Source: Lactifluus volemus
Lineage: Eukaryota; Basidiomycota; Agaricomycetes; Russulales; Russulaceae
Direction of reading: 5' to 3'
NCBI GenBank assembly: GCA_022376515.1
Contig: WTXI01000020.1
Location: 248,001 to 312,000 of the forward strand
DNA length: 64,000 nt
Part shown: positions 38,274 through 50,200 of the stretch, piece after piece
How positions within the stretch are numbered: position 1 is the stretch's first letter
How the letters are laid out: every line of letters starts with the position of its first letter
The notes under the pieces: generated by a model
Told to the model about the DNA's origin: nothing
The model's database searches: none
The model's input: only the letters and a program-made list of their open reading frames with translations
Program-made: the position numbers and the translations under genes

Positions 38274-40237
38274 TCAAGGTCTTCTTGGAACACTGGCAGT
38301 CCCACTAGACTTCCACGCAACAAAACCCCTCACACACCGAACAACCTCCCGTTGCGCCGGCTGCGGAGACGGCGAATCAATGAGAACCTTTTCCGCCTGA
38401 GCGTGATGTGCTACACTCTTCATCCAGCGCGCACAATCCGAGTCAAGTGGGTCCCGTGGTGGTGTGTGCACCCACTGCAAGCTCGATTTCATATGGGATC
38501 CCATATCGATTCGTGATCGCATGTCACTGTCGATAGAACACAATCAGTTTTTGGGAAAAGGGTTGAGGCTGAGTGACACTTTACCATTCCCAGTTCAACC
38601 AGTGATTCTCGAACTCTTCGCGCACTGTGTGTGTACTTGTTTTTCCCGGCTCAGCATTTAGGCGAGGTAACCTACGTTCGTTGCTGTATAACTTTTGTAT
38701 GCACCCCAAATAGCCTCTTTGCAGCTACCCACGACCGCGACCATACGCGCTAGATGCATTGGCGCGGAAGAGGGCATAAAATGTGCTGGTGCCTTGCTGG
38801 CAGGCAGCCATGTCAAAGGTGAATCAGTATCGTCCTTGACAGTAGCATGCGTGAGGTGGCGGAAAGGTTCCGGGTCGAACATCTGTTGTTGAGATGCCAA
38901 ATCTGAAGGGAATGGATGAACTGCAGGACTGGGAACCATGAAAACTTCAAGCGCGGGTAGAGCACGGAGATTTTCAAAAATGGCCGAGAGGTAAAATGGT
39001 AACACCGACGTAATGCTAGCTGATATCCACCGCGATGTCAGCATTTCGTGCCATGCTCGCATCAGCTTGGAATGGTCGAGTGGATCAACAGTAAACTGAG
39101 AAGATGAAATGGAAATCTGGGATTGATTCCAGTCGTCTTGGCTATCCGAGTGCATAGATTTGAGCGGAGTAAAGGATGTGATGGTCTTTAGATCGAAAGA
39201 ATAGGCATCGGCAGTACGTATTGAATGACAGTCGGACATCGGGCTCAGGGGAGGGACAAGGTCCATCGGAGAGTGAAATTGATGTGAGGGGGACGAATCG
39301 CCCTCAGATTTCGGGTTAGATGGTTTGTGACCGGGAAAGAAAAGGTCTTCAGCAAGAACCTGACAAGAACCCCGAGTCGTACCATAACGAAATGATCCAT
39401 ATTTGGGGACGTACCTCCAAAACCCCTCCAGGCTTCAAGACACGATTGACCTCCTATGCGATGGAAAGCTCGAAAAATGCGCGGAAAGTACTCAACGATA
39501 GACGAACCTGTAAGAAAACGTACCACTGAAAAAGCAAATCAGTTGTAAATCAGAATCGATTAAAGAGTTGCACTGACCTCGGTTTCTGCGAGATTTAAGG
39601 AGTAATGGGACAGTCGCACCATGTCAAACGAATTGTTAGGGAAGTTGAGGGTGAGTCTCCTTCTTCAGTGATGAATCCAAACAGAAGAACGAGGAAACAA
39701 GTCAGGGAGACATACGATGGATCTCCACGAACGTAAGTCACTCGATCGGCGAGGTTCATTGATCGAAGAAGCACATCCATATTGCTCTTGTGCATACCGA
39801 CTAGGCTTTGTGCCGTGACATAACATTTCTGAAAGATGTACAAGGTTCAGAATAAGAGGTATGGAAGTAGTTGGTTGGATACACACAGGCCATTCTTGGG
39901 CAGCGTGGATAGCCCAAAAGTCGGAGCCACTGCCAAGTGCAAGCACAGCAACCGGCGCAGTGACTGGTCTGTGCATCGTGATGCTACCCATTAAACGTTC
40001 CATAAACATATTATCCCAGTTATTACTGGACGGTATCAACTCAGTGGCTCCTACAGAGAAGCGATGTACGCACAAATCGGCCAGCGAGCTTGAATAGACA
40101 ATTGGCATTTGGAAAGCGCGCTTTCTCTTTGAGTGAGCTCTGCGAAGGCCATAGCCGACGGTACGATACAACGCTACGCCGAGGTGGTGAGACTCTTCAT
40201 CTGCGATAGCGAAAAGAGATGGATGTTTAGAAAGCAT
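38274..40237 (-). CDS. SAM-dependent methyltransferase-like protein
   Basis: Class I methyltransferase fold of a fungal family with unknown substrates. Start placed at 40237 (MLSKHPSLFAIADEESHHLG), not certain. Then NNWDNMFMERLMGS, motif I region APVAVLALGSGSDFWAIHAA, KCYVTAQSLVGMHKSNMDVL (post I), NLADRVTYVRGD, FPNNSFDMVRLSHYSLNLAE (motif II) and WYVFLQEVNRVLKPGGVLEV (motif III). The C-terminal part (WHEMLTSRWISASI, then FENHWLNWECDMRSRIDMGS, ending PRRP) has no known domain. Motif I lacks the usual Asp and third Gly (LALGSGSD instead of LDLGCGSG) and the post-I acid is Ser, so SAM binding is doubtful. One base is missing near 38660 between VGYLA and LNAEPGK. Confidence 0.75.
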
Positions 40238-40489
40238 TTAGATAAGGATGGTGAAGAAGGGGGGAAAAGAGTGATTAGCAGATGTCAAGGGACATTTAGT
40301 ATGAGAAATGGACCTAAGGCTACATTTGGGAAGAATACCGCTCCCGCTCTGCTTTGCCGTCGTTCGTTTCTCAAGAGCACGACAAGGTGACGTGAAGGTA
40401 ACTGTTAATTTCCCATCAGCCATCAGCCACCCGTCCCGTTCCCGGCCCCTAAACCCGGCCAACCCGGCCCCTCTTCCGAAACAACAACG
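40238..40489. promoter_or_regulatory. Divergent promoter, methyltransferase-like gene / NDUFB8
   Basis: 252 bases between divergent starts. A CRE-like TGACGTGA sits at 40388-40395, and CCCGGCC-type repeats lie at about 40438-40472 just before the NDUFB8 start codon. Assignment to either gene is a guess. Confidence 0.35.
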
Positions 40490-41034
40490 ATGAGTTTACT
40501 CGCAGTCCGAAGACTCGCTTTTCGCAGACCAGCGACAATATCTTATTCAACATTCACGCAGAAGGAAATCGACCCTCAGCTGAATGGATACCCTCAACTA
40601 CCCAACGACTCGAAACAATCCTCACCCCCCCATGGTTGGTGGGATATTCAGATGAGACGTAACTTTGGAGACACGGTACAGCAAAAAGTTATTCTTCATC
40701 GAACCTGCGCTAAGCTGGTGACAGATGCACGAGCACGAAGAAATGTTTTCCATGTGGGGCCCCGATATCCCCCACGTCCCTCCGGCTACAGCGCTCAAGC
40801 ATTTCACTGTCGCGGTCTCTGGCTTTGTCGCGTTTGGTTTTCTTTGCAAGTACGTCCTCGTGCCAGACCGGCCTGCAGTTCCACGGCAATACCCGTTCGA
40901 TGGACTTGTCAAGGAATTGGGGGGGATCGAAGAAACTAAAGTGGGTTTAGCTCCTTTTTGCCACATCACGCCGTCGGTCTCATCCATCTTCTTTCCTCTA
41001 GGCTAATGTTGGGAGCTTAGAAGAGGATGATTAA
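40490..41034 (+). CDS. NDUFB8: Mitochondrial complex I subunit NDUFB8 (ASHI type)
   Basis: Accessory membrane-arm subunit of NADH:ubiquinone oxidoreductase. Exons 40490-40675, 40725-40940 and 41002-41034 give 144 aa in one frame. N-terminus MSLLAVRRLAFRRPATISYS is a mitochondrial presequence. Then PPHGWWDIQMRRNFGDT, MHEHEEMFSMWGPDIPHVPP, one membrane helix (HFTVAVSGFVAFGFLCKYVL) and YPFDGLVKELGGIEETK, ending NVGSLEEDD. Order and length match fungal NDUFB8. Confidence 0.9.
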
Positions 41035-42864
41035 CTTACTCGTTGCTACCGCATCGTTTCAATTCAATCTTTATTACTCCAAACGTGACCCGTAGGAGGT
41101 ATTTCCCGTCGCAGTTAAGCGATTCGTCGGACGGAACTTCTCTATCAAGGACTTTTCAACTGGGCGGAGCCACCCTTTTTTGGATCTATACACTAAGCTT
41201 CTCTGGGATGCTGCAGCATGTCACGACGTCCAAGGTTATTTGGACGGTGTTCAACAGTCGCCACCCCAAATCTTTACGGAGCCCCATAATCAATATGACC
41301 ATCAAATTTGCTTCGGCCTATGGCAGGGACGAGACGGTCATGACATAAAGACGCCGTCTTATGCCAGTCCTTGTCACATGGTTGCTCACTAGAGCGCTCA
41401 ACGTCTTCACGCCTTGACTAGCTTGACTGCCAAAGTTGGGTCATCTCTATATAGACACATCCATTATCAGTCCTTCAATGTATGAAACCTCGTAGAGTAT
41501 CAAATAGGGGAGGTTTGAGGGCCTCAGTCAAGATCCTAGCTGTTGGGTTGCTTATCACCTTCCTACACATAGTCTTGCGGTACAGCCGCAACCCGTGTCG
41601 TAATTTTCCCCCTTAATTTATGTTCTGATCATTTGAGCGTCGTGACTTTGTCCGAGAGTCGGCTCGTGCGCCCTGCTGCCTCTCTTCCATCATTTTGGTT
41701 TTACCATTCGCAAATGGAACGGTCTATCCTAGACCAGCGCGTTTTGAAAACACGTCTCAGGAGCATACCTGTTAGTATATACGGCCTTTCCTCATCTATA
41801 CTTCCACATACTACAGTAAATTCAAGAGAGTTGTGCTGGGGCCTGTGTGTGCCAAAGTGAAGACCTCGGCTGTCCGGGCTCTCGCGAGTGTGATGTACGT
41901 CATTGATTGGTTTGGTCGTTTCTTCTAGTCGTACCATAACTGAAAAACCCACTAACCATCTTCGGCAGGTAATACAGTAGCAAGCAAAATACCTGTGCTG
42001 TACACTGGCATGCACTGGGACCTGAGATCACAGTGGCTTTTTTTGTAAGCGAGCTGACCGCCGGGGTGAATTGGACGGCTATCGTAGAGGCCGAAAAGTT
42101 TCCCGATCTCTCGACACAAACGTTAACGGAATTAGACACTACTGTAAGCGTATCGTATGTCAATTTAAACTTTCACCAAGATCCGCGAGTGTATCCCGGA
42201 ACTCCTACTCGGTCGAACTGGGGAGAGCAAATACGATAAAAAAAAATTAAAATGACAGGTGTGCCAGCTGTCTCGTCTTAAAGGTTGTCTTAAGGGTGGC
42301 ACGCTAACTGTACCGTACCTTGCGCATAGCCAGGTTCCTCTCTCGGCTCGGTGCTGTCTCAATTGAAGCTCTTTTTTAAAAGTTGCTTCCGTTAAAAATT
42401 TCATCCGGGTAAGTACTGCAGTTGTAGATATCTAGATTTTCTGACAAGGCCATATGGCAGGGTGTCCGTCATTCGGGCTGGCTCTCTCTCACGTTCCGGT
42501 TAACTTCGGGCATCCTATCCTAAGACGCTCTATCCCTAAGACGCTCTGATCCATCCTTCGGAAACGGCAATCAGTAGGACCACATGGTCAATCCCACCAG
42601 GCCCCTCACGAACCGATCGATGGGGTCCAAGAAAGTCACTAAGCTAGACGACCAGTCCCAATTCGGGCGCATTTTCCAACAGTCCATTCAGTTTACTGGG
42701 CGTCCTATACTTACTGTACAGTTTAAACCGTCCTGTCTCATCATTCCTCAGGTACCAGCATTCACCGGAGAAACCTTTTACGCATGAGAGATACCACTGG
42801 CTACTTCTACTGTCAGGAAAAGGGATCAGTGGCTTATTTGACAGTCAGAGCCCCAACGTGTCAT
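41035..42864. other. 1.8-kb intergenic gap; possible degenerate retrotransposon gag fragment
   Basis: Largest gap on the right half. At 41160-41390 a short frame reads YTKLLWDAAACHDVQGYLDG and then VQQSPPQIF, which recalls the start of copia/gypsy gag polyproteins of fungi (a target-binding block followed by GYLDG). No protease, RT or integrase motif and no LTR pair are visible, so this is at most a relic. Near 42525-42546 an 11-nt unit (taagacgctct) is repeated. The rest has no supported gene. Confidence 0.3.
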
Positions 42865-45800
42865 CTAAGATCCTCTTCCTCTGAAAGCGGGTCGTGCCCG
42901 CGGGCGCGGACGAGACGCTGTTCCACTGGGCGACTGCAGGTCCAAGCCAGTGGCACCATCACTACCGCTGCTGCTGCCAGAGACACTGCGCTTGCGCTTA
43001 GAGCTACCTCGCGTACCTCGCGTGCTGGCTTTCCCACGGCCCTTGCGACCACCCCCTGAACGGCCTGAACTACCGAGATTACCCTTGCCGCGTTTGGCCA
43101 CCGTTGGGAGTGAGGTGGCTTCGCCTTCACCATCTTCTTCTGAAGACGATGAGGATCCATCCTGTGTCTTTGTCTCCTTTCTCCGTTGCTCGCGAAAGTC
43201 ATTGACAACCTGCTGCAGTCGCTTGCTCGCGTAGGTCTTGCGTTGTCGCGGAGCGACTATTCCCCCGCCCGAATTGATGGCAAAGTACTCGTTCAGGTTA
43301 CCCTGTTTATTCAATGCTTGGGCCTAATATCACCCACGCGAGACACGGGCGTCAAGAACCGAGAATTTTTCGCAGCGCGCAAAGAGGTAAGACACACCTG
43401 ATTACGTCTTCGGATTTTCTGCATGATCGGCAACAGAAGCTCCTCGACCTTGGATTGGCTCCATCCAAGCTCTTGCAAAAGAAGGCTTCAGGTTCTCTGT
43501 GATCAGCTCCGATGTCACCGCTCCTTTTTTCAGAACGCTCACTCGCGGAGTCCATCAAGATCTGGGAGCCCCCACTTGAATGGTTCTTCCGAATCGTCGA
43601 TGGTTGGGTGGTAGTAGGCATCACGCTGGGCGGTCATCAATGCCACGTAAAGCTTATTATTTCGGCACACACCACAGCGGGATTCGGCCAGTCATCAGGA
43701 ATGTAGAGTGTTTTGAACCTTTTCTTCTACAAATGTGAATATCATCGTGAATACCGCATGCAAAAGTAAAGCTAATCACAACACCCACGAAGCGCCGCCG
43801 AAATTTGCTTTTGGATTCCTCCGGTTTGTCCCGCCCAGATTGTACCCGCTGCCACCAGTCCTTGAAATTGTGTAAGCTGTCATCCCCAGGAAACTCTTTC
43901 AATAATTCCATAGCGACGACAGGGCCAACGCCAGAAAGGCCATCGACATAGTCGCTGCCCAATAGATACGCGAGTTGCACGAGTTTCTCGCGGTCCAGCC
44001 CGATCTCGCGCGCAAAGTCGGCGAGGAAAAAGCATTCGACCGTCTTGGATTGATTGAACATGTTCTTGTAAACCCTTGCACCGCCGAAAAGGAATACGTC
44101 AGAGTCATCGGTAATGATACCTTCAACGAGACCGAGCTCAACAAGCGCAGCGCACTGCGCTTCCGCCTCCATGGGGGCCGTGATGTATGGGATTCCGAAC
44201 AGACGGAGCATTACCTATGTATAGTGGTGAGCATCCGAAAAACAGAAGACACGGGCCGCAAAAAGCCTGACCATGATTTGAGCGATCATCTGCTGAGTGA
44301 TATCCTCAGAATCACGCATGGCAGCCTTCTTCTGCTGGTTGAGCGTCTTGATCTCTTCATCAATCTCGAGGCGGACATCATCGAGGTCCTTTCCTTTAAC
44401 CTGAGATAAGAAACGGGCAAATTCGCCTTCCTCCGCGTGCGGGTCCATCTCTTGCGCAGCGTCCCACGAGTCCTCGACCGAGGACGCCTTTGATGTCGCG
44501 GCCTCCCTAGCGACAGATCCATCTGCAACGGGAGATGGAGAGCGAGACCAATCACTGATTACATGCCCTTCTTCAGACTGGTCAGAATCAGAAGTGGCTA
44601 CGGGCTTGTGGAGGGGATCTACGTCTGATTTTGATTCCGGGGAGGGTGTCTTGTCGACGTTCGCTCGACCAGTCGAAACATCCTCAAAGTGGACGTGTCC
44701 TACTGTCGTCGCGCGTCCTGAGGTCGAAATGCGATCCTTCAGTTTTGGGGTTTCAGGCATGGTAATTGACAGCGATAGCTTATTCTCTGGTATCGAGAGA
44801 GGAACGGTTCCATATCCTCATCCGAATCGCTGACAACTGCGACTTGTTCCTCCACGGCTCTCATCTGAGGTGATTTGTCCCCGGTTGGTGGATGAGACGC
44901 GTACCCCAGAGAAACATGCGCGGCCTTCGGAGTAGTTGGTGGATCGACAGCCGGAGGGGCCACATGTACGACTTCATCCATTTCGTCGAGATATTCCAGG
45001 GCATCGTCCTCGTCGAGATCAGGTGACGGAGACGGGTGGTCGATTAAAAGTTTAGGGGTGTTGAATACAGACGTTTCTGCTGTGAATGAAAAGGAAAGCT
45101 TGCGAGCCATTGAGATGGACTTGGGCGTCGGCCCTGCATTGGCAATCGCCAATGCAGTTTCGAGACGCCCTGGAACATTCAGTTCGTCGCCGTCCGAGGC
45201 TTCACTAACCAGAATTTCTGCGTTGAGGTTACCCTCCGTAGACTGTTGTTCCTGAAACTCTCGAGAGGCTTCAAGAGCATGCTTCAAATCAGCTTCCTCT
45301 TGGGACAGCAGGGACTCTTGCAATGCCAGCTGTACACTAGGATCGTCATCATCGACAGCGGCCACCTGAGGGAGATCTTCGTCACTATCCAAGTCAAACA
45401 ATGGCTGATCTCTCTGTTTCCCTTTTTGAAACTTTGTCGGCGTGGGCAGGGTCAGGTTCTTCGATGTCCTTCGTTTGCCGATACCAGCCAGAGCCATGTG
45501 TCTCTGGAACTCATGTAGCTCGGGGTCGGGTAAGGGTTGGCCAGGTCTGCAATAAGCCCTGGAAATCAGACGCAATGAAGAGGGTCGGTTAAGGGAGAAC
45601 GAACATGGTGACCTCCTCCATGTCCAAATCGCTGTCTTCGGCATCGCCTGTCGGAGCGGCTGAATCTTGGTCGATCTGAATCGGATTCTCTCTACTGCCT
45701 TCGTCACGGATACCCAAGATCCATCCGCCCTCCGCATTCGTATTCTTGATCAAAACGTACTCCCTATTCCGCTCGCTCGCGATCCGAACCGGTATAGAAA

Positions 45801-46910
45801 CGTGCGCCTGACCGATCGTATCGGTCGTAATCAAAAGCTGTTGCGTGAGCGAGTTTCGCTGTTTCAAATTCTTGATTTGTTCCTTTGAGAAATCGAGGGG
45901 CGTCTGAGACTTTTTGAGCATATTCTGCAGACGCTTGTAGGACGTCTGACGAGACTTGAGACGAAGGTCGCCAACGATCTCATATTGCACCTCGGTGGGC
46001 AATTCCCTAAACGCGGGCGAAGTGACATCGAAATCCTCCGGACGCATCTCTTCGATGAACGCCCGAAGCTCCTCCTCGGTGGCCAATCGCGGATCAGGAG
46101 CCGTAGAACGCGTCGCCTCGGCCACGCGTTTTTCGAGATTGACCTCGGGAAGCCGATACGGGTCATGGTCATGCCAACGGTTCTTGGATTTCGAGAACGG
46201 CGACGGTCCCGGCTGCCCCACCGAACCATCGTTTTTCCGACTGGGCGTCTTTGGCGTCCTGGGCGCGTCGCCCGTCAAGTCCTCCAGATATACCGTATTC
46301 TCGTCAATCACGACCGGCCCAGCGGGGGGGCCCTTGTCCTTTGCCTTTGCCGACTTTTCAGATCTATGTGCGTGGGTGCGTGAAGGACACTGTCGTGGCC
46401 AATAGAATGAGCACGCACTTTTGCGCTTGCGCGTAGCTGAGGGCTTCACGCCTCATGTGAGCAGCAAGCAATCTCTCCGCAACCTTCGCATGACTAATCG
46501 CGGCCCCGCTCTTCTTCCTCTTGCGCTCGGCCTTGCAGAATAAAAAAAGAACCATCTGCATCGCGTTTCCTTCAAGGAGGACGTACGTACGATGGTATTC
46601 CGCTTTAGGGCAGGGGCGCCTCCATCAAACACAAAGACGGGCTTGATTCCATAGAATAGGAGTTTACTGATCCGGCGTAGAAAGCCAAGGACGTGCGCGT
46701 TGACCAGGGCTTTGCCCTCCTTGTCACGCATGGTAGCCTGAAACTGGTAGATCCATATGCTGGAGTCAATAGCGAGGGCCTTGCCCTCCATAGTTTCCAG
46801 ACTAATAACTTTAATATATATCATTCTCAGACTTGACAGAGAAGACAGGAACCGTACAATACTGGTCGACCGAGTGGAGTCAACAAATCCCACAGTGACT
46901 TGACACCCAT
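42865..46910 (-). CDS. RAD2: RAD2/XPG (ERCC5) structure-specific endonuclease
   Basis: Makes the 3' incision in nucleotide excision repair. Start at 46910 (MGVKSLWDLLTPLGRPV), then LAIDSSIWIYQFQATMRDKE, FYGIKPVFVFDGGAPALKR (N-nuclease). A long acidic spacer follows, with a TFIIH-type block FRELPTEVQYEIVGDLRLKS and two ubiquitin-interacting-like helices (SVQLALQESL; DLKHALEASR). The internal nuclease part is RLFGIPYITAPMEAEAQCAA, GIITDDSDVFLFGGARVYKN, the H2TH region LVQLAYLLGSDYVDGLSGVG and VAMELLKEFPGDD. C-terminus: TLYIPDDWPNPAV, GNLNEYFAINSGGG (PCNA-like box), KRLQQVVNDFREQ and a basic Ser-rich tail. The catalytic acids visible are those in AIDSS, VFDGG, MEAEA and DDSD. Confidence 0.95.
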
Positions 46911-47259
46911 GTTGAACTAGAACTTGAGTGGCCGTCCGGTGAAGCATGAATTCTTGAGCGCTTTCATAGAATAGTTATAGTGATAGGTGAGTCATACAAC
47001 CAAGGCACTGGGATACGCTTGCCGGGCCGCTTCGCAAATAGATAAATCAAAAAAAAAGTCGAGTTCTCTATTAAACCCAAGATCGGTGAAAAGTAAATAA
47101 AAAGAAAAGAAAAGAATGTCCATGGTTTGAATGCAAGGAAACCTGATGCCAGATACCTGATAAGCAAAAACTATGCATAAATGGAACGATTGAGCGATCA
47201 TAATTTCAATCGTTTTTCATTTCCAGGGTCGTCGATCGTCATAATCATCACTGGGGAGG
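46911..47259. other. Intergenic: RAD2 upstream, CAF120 3' flank
   Basis: About 350 bases between tandem minus-strand genes. AT-rich around 47040-47120. No gene or named element seen. Confidence 0.4.
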
Positions 47260-50200
47260 TCACTGGGGAGGCCTCGGACTTGCGCTCGTCGATCGTCGCG
47301 CTCCTCCATCACTAGGTCCAAGCGAAGAGTCATGACCCGCGTTGCTCGCGGGTCTTCCTTGAAGACCAAAGTTTTGATTAGGTGGTGGTTGAAGTCCGGG
47401 GTCGAACTGAGACATGCGCGGGTCAAATCCAGAGCCGCCGGTGTTCATCTGAGGCGTCATTCCCATGCCCATCGGAGTCCCCATCATCCCGGGGTTGCCC
47501 ATGCCCATGCCCATGCCCATACCCATGCCCATACCCATACCCATCGGATTCATCATGGGCATGCTCATCGTCGAGAACCGTGGATCAATGCCGGTCACCA
47601 TCGGTGCAGGCGTCATGCCACCCCCCATCGAGCCTCCGGTCATCATCGGGTTCAGTGGGGCCGGCGTTCCACGGCCGTCGCCTCCCAATTGCGACCCCGC
47701 TTGCGAAAGCGACATCATTGCTTGTTGATAGGCCTGGGCAGCCTGCTGAGCAGCGAACATGTGCTGAGGGTTCCCAAAGGCGGGCATCATGCCAGGATAG
47801 CCCATGAAACCGGACATCATGGGATTCATGCCCATCATCATCGGGTTCATCATCGCAGGGTTGAATCCTGGGAACTGTTGACCATACATTGAACCTCCTT
47901 GTTGCATCTGCTCGAGTTGTTGACGTTGAAGTTCGTCGAGCTTACGCTGTCGCTCCTCGGCCAGACGTTTCTCGCGTTCACGCTCGGTCAGCGCAGCACC
48001 CACGCCTCCTTCCCGCTTCCGATCGCGTTCATGAGCGGTGATGGCACCAAGGAGACCAGTCTGAGGGGGTGGCGGCTTGCTAGGTACATTGATAAGAGAA
48101 GCTCCCGTCTCTCTTGCAAGTTCTTCTTGTCTCTTCGCTGAACGATCCTCCTTGTCCTGAAGACCAGCAGACAGTAAGCCATGCGGAGTAAAAGCTTTCG
48201 TCATACTGTGCGCCGGCGATTCCAGCTGAATGAAGGTGTCGCGAGCGCCTGGATTATCAGGAACGGCGCCAGGGGTGCGTCCAGGATCGAGGACTTGACT
48301 CCACATATGACGAGAAGGAATGGGGGCGGGGGCATGAGTCGGGATCGGTCCTTGAGGAGGAGCGGCGCCACTTTGAGATGCACCGTCTTCGTAATAAGAC
48401 CTCCTTGCCTCCGACTGGTCGGGAGGGCGAGGTCCGAGAGCGTCTCCGTCATAACCTGAGTGACACAAGACAAAACATCAGAACTAACATACAATTAGGT
48501 AATACAAGCGACAAACTTTGAACGCGGGAAGTCGGCACAGGCGGCAAGTTCCTGGGAGGCCGCGGATGGGGTTGATTAGACGGAGCATCACCGCTAGCGA
48601 GAGGCGAGGGTCCACGTGGCGAAGAGTATTGCGAACGTTGATTAGCTGACGGGGATACTGACAAGTCGTCACGGGGCGCGACGGGTTGTCCGTCCGAGTC
48701 CACGTCCTCATCATCTTCCTCCTCTTCCTCTTCCTCGCTGCTGTCTCCCCATGCCCCAGAAGCCTTGTGGCGGTTTTTGGCGCTTCCTGACCCACGGCCC
48801 GGTCGATGGGTAGCCGCCTCGTGGGCGGCTTGCTGAGCCTCGGTCCTCGCCTTACGTTGCATAGCATTTTTACTTGGAGCGAAAGACGACTTGTATGCAG
48901 AGGCACTTTCACCTTCAGGAGTTGGAGATCGTATCTCCGGTTCGACGACTGCTGGAGGTGGTTGCTGTGGCCGGGAGGGTGGTGGAGACGAGGATACGGG
49001 GGCATCGTCGTGGCGCCCAAGGAATGCGAGAGCGGCCAAGGCATCAGCATCTGGGTCCTCCAAATGGGACATATTTCTTGGTTGTGTGTTTCTGTCGGTT
49101 CTGATGGAGTGGTTGCGTGGCGGTTGGATACCCCACGTGGAAGTCTCTTGACGGTTGCTGCCAGGAGCCGCGCGTGCCCCCGCGGGTCTCCGATCCGGGC
49201 TGTAATCGAGCGTGGGAGTACGCGGAATCGGCTGAATCGGGGGATTCCGATGATGGTTCGTGTCAACATGTGTCAACAAGGAACGCGGAGATGTTGGTTG
49301 GGGTTGGGGTGGCGGAGATGTTCCCTTTGGTCGAAGTGGTAGAATAGTCGGCTGAGTAAACCGTACAGGCTGAGGAATTTCGTTGTCCGTCTCGGAAGAC
49401 ACTTCCCTGCTGCTCTCAGCCTCAGCATGCCGAGCACTCGTTTCGGCAGAATCTTGGTCAAACTGGTGAATATAATACAGTGCACCCGTGATATCATGCG
49501 TCTCTTCGCCGCGCGCGTCCTTGTTCATCTCAATAGGGACTTGGCCCAAATTTGGTGGTGGTAACACTGCCGAGTAGAAGGTAGGAGAAGTTAGAGAGTG
49601 GATGCTTAGACGAGCACGTTCTCCTCTGTTTTCAATATCTGCAAATGCGATCCGGCGGTGAGGTGACTCAACCGCCGAATGCGGTGATGTAAGGATAGAG
49701 AATCCAGGTGACGGCGTGCGCGGTGTCGGCTGCACCGGAGAAACAGAAGCAGGCGGGTTAGAGGAATTTGCAGGGGATAGTGAGGGTGCAGATGTACTGT
49801 GCAAAGAGCGGACTGAGGTGGGGGAAGGGATCCTAACATCAGAGGGTTGGTTATTGTCGACGAGAGGCCGCTCGCTGAAGAGAGTGGCGGTGAAAGGTGT
49901 AGTCTCCAGACTCGGCTCCGCTACACTGGTGTGTCGAGATAACTCGCGACTGTGGCCTTGTGGGGGCGAGACGGGAACAGAGGGTACTTCAGTGGGTGCA
50001 TACACGCTAGGAGGTGAGAGCTGGTCTGGACTGGCTAAGGCGGGCATTTCAAGGACCTGTGCCTCGCCTTCACCTTCGTCGGTATGTAGCGCCAAGGTGT
50101 TATTCTGTAGAGGTGAGCTAGCTACAGGTGGCCCACTGACGATGGGACGACTCGGATCCCTGTCAGAACCGCTCCCCCCCTCGGTGATGGGTGTGAGGAC

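Noticed and set aside
47332..47892. Plus-strand frame rich in His and Ala
   Set aside because: Antisense shadow of the Met-Gly repeat in CAF120.
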